In this document: piece by piece, positions 58,119 through 64,000 of the stretch
Position numbering within the stretch: the stretch's first letter is position 1
How the letters are laid out: each line of letters opens with the position of its first letter
Assembly (NCBI RefSeq): GCF_003261635.1
Contig: NZ_QFXK01000090.1
Location: forward strand, 28,536 to 92,535
Source: Kribbella monticola
Lineage (GTDB): Bacteria > Actinomycetota > Actinomycetes > Propionibacteriales > Kribbellaceae
Direction: 5' to 3'
Length of the DNA: 64,000 nucleotides
The notes under the pieces: model-generated
The model's database searches: none
What the model saw: the letters and a program-made list of their open reading frames with translations, nothing else
What the model was told of the DNA's origin: nothing
Position numbers and translations under genes: made by a program

Positions 58119-59624
58119 ATGCTGAGAAGAATTTCCAGACGAGCCATCGCCGCGATGGCGTTACCCCTTGCGGTGACCTTGGCGTCGGCCGGCGGCGCCG
58201 CTGCCACCGCGGCGCCCCGCGTCCAGGCAACCGCCACCATTCAGAATGACGTGTTCTGGAAGGACACCGCCGGGAACCCGATCTATTCCCAAGGCGGCGG
58301 TGTGCTGAAGGTCGGCAGTACCTACTACTGGTACGGCGTGAAGTACGGCGGCGCGGTCAGCTACTACAACAACCCGGCCGGCGGGAAGAACAGCAACACC
58401 TCCTTCAACGCGATCACCATCTATTCGTCCACCGACCTGGCGAACTGGAAGTTCGAGGGCAACGCGATGACGACCGCCGACGTGAACGGCGGCTGGATCG
58501 GCCGGGTGGGAGTTTCGCGCAACCCCACCACCGGCAAGTACGTGCTGGTCTCCCAACTCGACAGTGGGCTCGTGTTCGCCACCAGCAGTACGCCGAACGG
58601 CCACTTCGCCAAGGCCGGCACCCAGTCGAGCATCACGAACGTCTCCACCGGCATGTCCGGCGACCAGTCGATCTTCACAGACGACGACGGCCGGGCGTAC
58701 GTGATCTTCAGCAACAAGTCCGGCCGGTCCCACCTGTACGTGTCCCCGCTCCGAACGTCCGACTTCCTGCATGTCGAAGCCGCGAAGAACATCTACAACA
58801 GCTCGTCGGGCGGTCGTGAAGGCAACATCATGTTCAAGAACGCCGGGACGTACTACTTCTGTTCGTCCGACCTGCACGGCTGGAACGCCTCGCACACGTA
58901 CTGCATCACCTCGAAGAACATCATGGGCCCGTATTCCTCGGAGTTCGTGATGCAGGGCACCGACGCCGACTTCTCGCACGTGACGCAGACCGGCCTGGCG
59001 TTCTCGGTGACCGGTTCGGCGGGATCGTTCGTCATGTTCGGCGGCGACCGGTGGAGCGACTTCGCCGGCAACGGCCTCGGCTACAACGACTGGGTGCCGG
59101 TCACCTTCAACGGGACGACTCCAGTCTTCCACTCGCTGAACCAGTGGAACGTCGACGCCGCCGCCGGAACCTGGTCGGTCGGCAGCGCCAACAACTACGT
59201 GCTGAACCCGAGCGCCGAGGCCGACCGGGTCGCGCAAAGCAACCTGGCCGGGTGGACAACCGTCGGTGGCGCGGTCAACAGCAACAAGCTCGGTGGCCAC
59301 ACCGGCCGCTGGGCGATCGCGCAGAGTTCGTCCTCGGCGTACAGCGCCAGCCGCTACCAGAACATCTCGGTGCCGAACGGGACCTACGCCTTGTCGGCCT
59401 GGGTCAAGAGCAGCGGCGGGCAGCGAAAGGCGACCGTGTTCGCCCGGAACTTCGGCGCGAGTGAGTTGAGCTCTTCGATCAACCGGTCGATCAGTGGCTG
59501 GACGAAGGTCACCATCGCCGGGATCACCGTGACGGACGGGTCGATCCAGGTCGGAGTACAGTCCGACGCCAACGCCGGCAACTGGGTGAACGTGGACGAC
59601 TTCAGCCTGGTGAAGACCGGCTGA
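58119..59624 (+). CDS. Secreted GH43-like exo-galactanase with C-terminal carbohydrate-binding domain
   Basis: 501 residues. Sec signal 1-32. A five-bladed propeller (about 38-345), with repeated blades YYWYGVKYGG, YVLVSQLD, YVIFSNKS and YYFCSSDLHGW, matches the GH43 subfamily of exo-beta-1,3-galactanases. The acid Glu is probably in GGREGNIMFK. The usual GH43 base Asp is not evident; a Gln in HVTQTGLAF may take that role, as reported for a fungal member. C-terminal beta-sandwich domain (about 355-500, NYVLNPSAEADRVAQSNLAG) resembles CBM_4_9 or CBM35-type modules. RBS GGAGGA. Assignment to arabinogalactan or galactan is from family and context. Confidence 0.8.
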   Translation: MLRRISRRAIAAMALPLAVTLASAGGAAATAAPRVQATATIQNDVFWKDTAGNPIYSQGGGVLKVGSTYYWYGVKYGGAVSYYNNPAGGKNSNTSFNAITIYSSTDLANWKFEGNAMTTADVNGGWIGRVGVSRNPTTGKYVLVSQLDSGLVFATSSTPNGHFAKAGTQSSITNVSTGMSGDQSIFTDDDGRAYVIFSNKSGRSHLYVSPLRTSDFLHVEAAKNIYNSSSGGREGNIMFKNAGTYYFCSSDLHGWNASHTYCITSKNIMGPYSSEFVMQGTDADFSHVTQTGLAFSVTGSAGSFVMFGGDRWSDFAGNGLGYNDWVPVTFNGTTPVFHSLNQWNVDAAAGTWSVGSANNYVLNPSAEADRVAQSNLAGWTTVGGAVNSNKLGGHTGRWAIAQSSSSAYSASRYQNISVPNGTYALSAWVKSSGGQRKATVFARNFGASELSSSINRSISGWTKVTIAGITVTDGSIQVGVQSDANAGNWVNVDDFSLVKTG

Positions 59625-59640
59625 CGGCGACCGTGCCAAA

Positions 59641-59670
59641 GGGGTCCGTCAGCGCGCGCTGACGGACCCC
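59641..59670. terminator. Terminator hairpin after GH43
   Basis: Arms GGGGTCCGTCAGCGC (59641-59655) and GCGCTGACGGACCCC (59656-59670) form a perfect 30-bp palindrome, followed by TCT. It separates the PL9-GH43 operon from the LacI gene. Confidence 0.9.
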
Positions 59671-59722
59671 TCTGCCGTGCGGGCGGTAGAGTTCGGTCAC
59701 CATCTGTTGCAGTTGAGGATCA

Positions 59723-60751
59723 ATGACCGACACAGCGCCACGGCAGAAACGGCCGCCCACCATCCACGACGTCGCGGCCCAAGCGGGCGTCTCCCGCGGG
59801 ACGGTTTCGCGCGTCCTGCAGGGCGGCCACAATGTCAGCCCGGCCAGCCATCAGGCGGTCGACGCCGCCATCCGCAAGCTGGGGTATGTGGTGAACCGCG
59901 CGGCCCGGAGCCTGGTGACCAGGCGCGCCGGGTCCGTCGCGTTCCTGCTGTCGGAGACGCACGAGAGGTTGTTCCAGGATCCCAACCTGGCCACCCTCCT
60001 GCGCGGCTGCACGACCGCCCTCGCCGCGCACGACATCCCGCTCGTCCTGATCGCGGCAGGCACCGAAGCGGAACGCCGGCGAATCGCTCCTTATCTGGCC
60101 GCCCATCAGGTCGACGGCGTCCTGCTGTTTACCTCGCACCGCGGTACGCCGATGATCGAGCTGCTCCAGCGGGCCCAGTTGCCGTTCGTGTGCTGCGGCA
60201 AGCCGCACGACCAGACCGGTGCGGTGTCCTACGTGGTCGCCGACGACCGCGAGGGCGCCCGGACGATGATGCGCCACCTGATCGACTCCGGCCGCCGGCG
60301 GATCGCGACCATCGCCGGCCCCGCCGACGGTCCTGGCGGAGCCGAGCGCCTGCACGGGTACCGCGAGGTGCTCGCCGAGCACGGTATCCGCTACAACAAG
60401 GCGCTGGTGGCGACCGGAGACTACAGCCGGGCGAGCGGCGAGTCCTGCATGCGGGAGCTGCTGGCCCGGGTGCCGGATCTGGACGCGGTGTTCGTCGCGT
60501 CGGACCTGATGGCCGAGGGTGCGTTGAGCGCGATCGAGCGGGCGGGGCTGAGTGTCCCGGGCGACATCGCCGTGGGCAGCTTCGACGACTCACCGGTTGC
60601 CACGGCCACCAACCCGCCGTTGACGACGATGCGGCAGCCGTGGCAGCGGATCAGCGACATGATGGTGCGCCAGTTGCTGGCCCAGATCGAAGGCGACGGC
60701 CCGGCCAGCGTCATCCTGCCCACCGAGCTGGTCGTCCGCGACTCCGCCTGA
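59723..60751 (+). CDS. LacI-family regulator (RG-I/galactan paralogue 2)
   Basis: 342 residues. HTH TIHDVAAQAGVSRGTVSRVL, hinge YVVNRAARSLVTR, ligand core to LVVRDSA. Shares the recognition-helix residues of paralogues 1 and 3 and is close to them over its full length. ATG preceded by GAGGA. No paired operator was found upstream of it, unlike the GH42-LacI unit. Convergent with paralogue 3, leaving only 29 bp between the stops. Confidence 0.9.
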   Translation: MTDTAPRQKRPPTIHDVAAQAGVSRGTVSRVLQGGHNVSPASHQAVDAAIRKLGYVVNRAARSLVTRRAGSVAFLLSETHERLFQDPNLATLLRGCTTALAAHDIPLVLIAAGTEAERRRIAPYLAAHQVDGVLLFTSHRGTPMIELLQRAQLPFVCCGKPHDQTGAVSYVVADDREGARTMMRHLIDSGRRRIATIAGPADGPGGAERLHGYREVLAEHGIRYNKALVATGDYSRASGESCMRELLARVPDLDAVFVASDLMAEGALSAIERAGLSVPGDIAVGSFDDSPVATATNPPLTTMRQPWQRISDMMVRQLLAQIEGDGPASVILPTELVVRDSA

Positions 60752-60780
60752 CAACCCACAACACCCAGGACCGGCGAAGG

Positions 60781-61791
60781 TCAGGTCGAGTCGCGGACGA
60801 CCAGCTCGGTGGGCAGGATGACAGCGGAGCGGCCGCCGGAGGTGATGCTGTCCTGGAGGAGGCGGACCATCTCGACGCTGACCCGGGCGAAGTCCTGCCG
60901 GATCGTGGTCAGCTGGGGAGTGGCGCTGACCGCGGCCTTGGAGTCGTCGAAGCCGCCGACCGCGACGTCCTCGGGGATCCGCTTGCCGGCCCGCTGGAGG
61001 ACGGCGACTGCGCCCAGCGCCATCAGGTCGGAGCAGACGAAGACCGCGTCGAGATCCGGTGCCCGATGCAACAACTCCTCCATCGCGCGGGCGCCGGAGT
61101 CCTGCGTGTAATCCCCGTTGGCGACCAGTCGTGGGTCCGGTTCGCCCAGCACGTCCTGGTAGCCGGCCAGCCGGTCGACGCCGCCCGGTGTGTCGATCGG
61201 GCCGGTGATGATGGCGATCCGGCGACGACCGCGCGAGCGTAGGTGCTCCACGAGTTGCCGCGCCCCGTCGCGGTCGTCGGCGGCGACATACGAGATCTCG
61301 CGTTCGTGCCCGATGGGCCGGCCGGCTGCCACGATCGGCAGGCCACGGGTCCGCAGTTCGTTGATCAGCGGACTGCCGGCGTGTTCGGACACCAGCAACA
61401 CGCCGTCGACGTGGCCGGCGGTGACCCAGCGACCGACCCGTTTGCGGTCTTCCTGGGTGCCCGCCACGGTGAGCAGCAGGGTGATGTCGCGCTCGGCCAG
61501 CGCCTGGGTGCAGCCCTTGAGCAGGATCGCGAAGTTGGGGTCCTCGAACAGCCGGTCCTGCGGATCGGACAGGATGAACGCGATCGAGTCGGACCGCTGG
61601 GTGACCAGGCTCCGGGCGTGCTGGTTCACGACGTACCCGGTCTTGCGGATCGCCCGCTGGACGGCGGTCAGCGCGTCGGGGGAGACGTAGTGGCCGCCGT
61701 TGAGCACTCGGGACACCGTGCCGCGGGAGACGCCGGCCACTTCGGCGACGTCTTCCATGGTCGGGCGCCGGGGCCCAGTGGAGGAACTCAT
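60781..61791 (-). CDS. LacI-family regulator (RG-I/galactan paralogue 3)
   Basis: 336 residues. HTH TMEDVAEVAGVSRGTVSRVL, hinge YVVNQHARSLVTQ. It follows GH42 so closely that a GTG at 61797 overlaps the GH42 stop (GTGA); the ATG at 61791 is the alternative and is used here. It is therefore co-expressed with GH42 behind operator pair D, an autoregulatory loop if it binds there. This GH42-LacI pairing is like GanA/GanR logic, though the order differs. Confidence 0.9.
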   Translation of the reverse strand: MSSSTGPRRPTMEDVAEVAGVSRGTVSRVLNGGHYVSPDALTAVQRAIRKTGYVVNQHARSLVTQRSDSIAFILSDPQDRLFEDPNFAILLKGCTQALAERDITLLLTVAGTQEDRKRVGRWVTAGHVDGVLLVSEHAGSPLINELRTRGLPIVAAGRPIGHEREISYVAADDRDGARQLVEHLRSRGRRRIAIITGPIDTPGGVDRLAGYQDVLGEPDPRLVANGDYTQDSGARAMEELLHRAPDLDAVFVCSDLMALGAVAVLQRAGKRIPEDVAVGGFDDSKAAVSATPQLTTIRQDFARVSVEMVRLLQDSITSGGRSAVILPTELVVRDST

Positions 61792-61793
61792 GG

Positions 61794-63836
61794 TCACATT
61801 CTGCGTCGCGGTGACCGCAGGACCCGCACCCCACCCGCCGGTACGACGAGTTGCCCCACCGTCCGCGCTCCGGTGAGCAGTTCGTCGCCGTAGCCGGGCA
61901 ACGCGACTTCGTGGTCGCCATGGTTGATCGCGACCAGGTACTCGTACTCCGGTCCGAGGCGGCGCACCACCTCGACGTTGTCGGGCAGCCCGCCGCATCG
62001 AGGCGCCGGAGGCAGGCCCGCCTCCCGCAGTACTGCGCTCAGGTCGTGCGCGGCGAGCCGGGTCGAGACATACCAGGCCACTCCCTTCCCATAGCGGTGG
62101 CGGGTCACCGCGGGACCGCCGGCCGCGGGGCCGTCGACGTACTCGCGGACCGCCTCGGCGCCATCGAGTACGACGTGCTCAGCCCAGACGTCCCCGATGG
62201 CGCCGTCGTCGAGCGTCACCTTGTCCTCTGAGCGCAGCGGCAGAAACTCCTCGACCGTCAATCCCAGCACGTCACGGAGGGCACCTGGATGACCGCCCGG
62301 ATGCACCGCGTCGTACTGATCGACGATGCCGGAAAAGTACGAGACCACGAGCGTCCCGCCGTTGCGGACATAGGCGGCGAGATTCTCCGCCGCCTCGGCC
62401 GTCGTCAGGTAGAGACTCGGGACCAGGAGCGTTCCGTACTGCGAAAAGTCTCCTTCGGGGTCCACGAAGTCGGTGGTGAGGTGGCTGCGCCAGGTCGCTT
62501 CGTAGAACGCCCCAACCCGCTCCAGGTAGGACAGATCGACCGACGGCCGCCATTCAAGTTCGAGGGCCCACCAGGAGGCCCAGTCCCAGACCACGCCGAC
62601 GTCGGCGACGACCCGGGTGCCGCGCAGCTCTTCGAGTCTGGCCAGGTCCTCGCCGAGCTCACAGACCTCCTGCCAGACGCGGGTCCGCGTGCCGCCATGA
62701 GGCACCATCGCCGAGTGGAACTTCTCGCCGCCGAAGCGGGAGGCCCGCCACTGGAAGAAGAGGGCGGACTCGGCGCCGCGGGCGAGATGGCCGAGGCTGT
62801 TGCGGCGCAGTTCTCCGGGGCGCTTCGCGACGTTGCGCGGTTGCCAGTTCACCGCACTGGTCGAGTGTTCCATCAGCATCCAGCCACGGCCGCCGGCGAC
62901 CGAGCGGGTCAGGTCGGCCGACATCGCGAGCTCGATGTGGCCGTCGGGCCGGTCGGCGTACAGGTAGTGGTCGTTGGCAACGACATCGACCTCAGCGGCC
63001 CAGCGGCGGTAGTCGATCCACTTGCAGTTGTTGATCATGAAGTTGGTCGTCACCGGTACGCCGGGGGCGAGCCGGTGCACGATGTTGCGCTCGGCAACGA
63101 AGTTGTCAAGGTGGGCGTCGGAGCTGAACCGGAAGAAGTCCAGTTGGTGGGCCGGGTTGACAGCCATCGGCGCCGCGAGCGGCGGTTCGATCTCGGCCCA
63201 GTCGCTGTAGACCTGTCCCCAGAAGATCGTTCCCCAGGCCTCGTTGAGATCGGCGAGCCGGCCGTAGCGGCGGCGTAGCCAGGCCCGGAAGGCGGTCGCC
63301 GAGGTCTCGCAGTAGCAGTGGGTGTTCGCTCCGCCGTACTCGTTGTGGATATGCCACATCGTCACCGCCGGGTGGCCCGCGTAGTGGGTGGCGAGTCGTT
63401 CAGTGACGGCGGTGGCGGCCTGCCGATAGGCGAGCGAGTTCGGGCAGAAGGCCTGCCGGCCGCCCGTGCCGAGGACGCGGCCGTCGCGGTCGACGATGCG
63501 GGCCGCCGGGTTCCGGTGGAAGAACCAGGGTGGCGGGGCCGCGGTCGGGGTGGCCAGGTCGACGGCGATGCCGGCGTCGTGCAGCAGGTCGATCACCCGG
63601 TCCAGCCAGCCGAAGTCGAAGCTCCCGGGGGTCGGTTCCAGCAGGGCCCAGGCGAAGATCCCGAGGTTGACGAGGTTGACGCCCGCCTCGCGCATCAGCG
63701 CGACGTCCGCGGGCCAGCTGTGCTCGGGCCACTGCTCGGGGTAGTAGTCACCGCCGAAGGCGATACCGCTCAGCTGCGGCAGGACGGGCTCGGCCCGGCC
63801 GGCCGATTCCGGGTGGACCGGTACAACGATGCTCAT
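61794..63836 (-). CDS. Beta-galactosidase, GH42
   Basis: 680 residues, no signal peptide, so it acts on imported galacto-oligosaccharides. GH42 features: FGGDYYPEQWPEHSW at the N-terminus, acid/base Glu166 in WHIHNEYGG, nucleophile Glu323 in GWMLMEHSTSAVNWQ, then the trimerisation/Rossmann-like domain B (LVPSLYLTTAEAAENL) and a small C-terminal beta domain. A four-Cys zinc-type cluster of some GH42 enzymes is only partly represented (CYCET). The ATG at 63836 (MSIVVPVHPES) is chosen over an upstream start that would run through the operators. Intracellular partner of the secreted GH53 galactanases. Confidence 0.92.
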   Translation of the reverse strand: MSIVVPVHPESAGRAEPVLPQLSGIAFGGDYYPEQWPEHSWPADVALMREAGVNLVNLGIFAWALLEPTPGSFDFGWLDRVIDLLHDAGIAVDLATPTAAPPPWFFHRNPAARIVDRDGRVLGTGGRQAFCPNSLAYRQAATAVTERLATHYAGHPAVTMWHIHNEYGGANTHCYCETSATAFRAWLRRRYGRLADLNEAWGTIFWGQVYSDWAEIEPPLAAPMAVNPAHQLDFFRFSSDAHLDNFVAERNIVHRLAPGVPVTTNFMINNCKWIDYRRWAAEVDVVANDHYLYADRPDGHIELAMSADLTRSVAGGRGWMLMEHSTSAVNWQPRNVAKRPGELRRNSLGHLARGAESALFFQWRASRFGGEKFHSAMVPHGGTRTRVWQEVCELGEDLARLEELRGTRVVADVGVVWDWASWWALELEWRPSVDLSYLERVGAFYEATWRSHLTTDFVDPEGDFSQYGTLLVPSLYLTTAEAAENLAAYVRNGGTLVVSYFSGIVDQYDAVHPGGHPGALRDVLGLTVEEFLPLRSEDKVTLDDGAIGDVWAEHVVLDGAEAVREYVDGPAAGGPAVTRHRYGKGVAWYVSTRLAAHDLSAVLREAGLPPAPRCGGLPDNVEVVRRLGPEYEYLVAINHGDHEVALPGYGDELLTGARTVGQLVVPAGGVRVLRSPRRRM

Positions 63837-63851
63837 CGGCGGACGCCCAAT

Positions 63852-63955
63852 CTGGGAGCGCGAACAGAAACAGCACACATCATGACACGGCCAGGTCGGA
63901 GCTTTCGGAGTATTGACAGGGATATATCGCACGCCGAGACTGTGAGCGCTCCCAG
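63852..63955. promoter_or_regulatory. Paired LacI-type operators D (88 bp apart), GH42 and right-hand gene
   Basis: CTGGGAGCGCGAACAG at 63852-63867, ending 16 bp upstream of the GH42 start, and CTGTGAGCGCTCCCAG at 63940-63955. Core-to-core distance 88 bp. The right site overlaps the start point of a plus-strand promoter. Confidence 0.82.
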
Positions 63956-64000
63956 AAAGTGGGGCGGACCGGCCAAGGCTCGGTCCCGGTACCCAGGAGG
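63913..64000 (+). promoter_or_regulatory. Plus-strand promoter and Shine-Dalgarno of a gene just beyond the window
   Basis: TTGACA at 63913-63918, a 17-bp spacer, then GAGACT at 63936-63941 as a weak -10. The operator at 63940-63955 covers the predicted start point. The window ends in CCAGGAGG, a strong Shine-Dalgarno, so a plus-strand gene should begin within about ten bases to the right. Confidence 0.7.

Noticed and set aside
1..64000. Genomic island or prophage boundaries
   Set aside because: No integrase, tRNA, attachment repeats or transposase were seen, and codon and GC character look even across the window.

Overview
The window is high-GC DNA with densely packed genes, GTG/ATG starts, frequent ATGA/GTGA stop-start overlaps, Tat and Sec secreted polysaccharide enzymes and many LacI/GntR/TetR/MarR regulators. 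This fits a soil actinomycete; the enzyme repertoire resembles Kribbella and relatives, but that placement is an inference. I count 49 protein genes and two fused pseudogene remnants. I saw no rRNA, tRNA, CRISPR array or insertion sequence.

Layout. (1) 1-13.3 kb, a fucosylated-glycan locus: GH36 alpha-galactosidase (cut by the left edge), a FadR-type regulator and L-fuconate dehydratase on the minus strand, divergent from GH95 fucosidase, two CUT1 ABC permeases, a lipoprotein binding protein, GH29 fucosidase and GH127 beta-L-arabinofuranosidase. None of the hydrolases has a signal peptide, so oligosaccharides are probably imported and cut inside the cell. (2) 13.2-18.1 kb, efflux and regulation: TetR/DHA2 and MarR/MFS pairs plus an alpha/beta hydrolase. 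(3) 18.1-28.7 kb, a phosphate-ester locus: a secreted beta-propeller phytase with a PiT phosphate permease and its DUF47 partner, divergent from an AfuABC/FbpABC-like ABC transporter with two HAD phosphatases and an inositol-monophosphatase-family enzyme. A GntR/UTRA regulator follows, and a shared motif TGACATAYTGA lies before three of the transcription units. (4) 28.7-31.1 kb: an MFS gene, decayed hydrolase/TetR remnants and an esterase. (5) 31.1-36.8 kb: the cellulase pair GH48 and GH9 behind a perfect CebR-type box. (6) 36.8-43.3 kb: PRC-barrel, VOC, LysR/MFS, and a secreted RICIN-domain protein of unknown catalysis with its LacI regulator. (7) 43.4-64 kb, a pectin (rhamnogalacturonan-I and galactan) locus: secreted hydrolase, two GH53 galactanases, a CE12-PL11 fusion, a CE2/CE12 double esterase, GH30 galactanase, PL9 lyase, GH43, GH42 beta-galactosidase and three close LacI paralogues, with a GH5 cellulase embedded.

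The most striking structure is in region 7. Four separate promoter regions each carry a pair of LacI-type palindromes with their centres 88, 88, 89 and 88 bp apart. This looks like a conserved looping architecture that unites the RG-I/galactan genes into one regulon. The second candidate for a new system is region 3, which reads as phytate hydrolysis outside the cell, import of phosphorylated product or phosphate, and final dephosphorylation inside.
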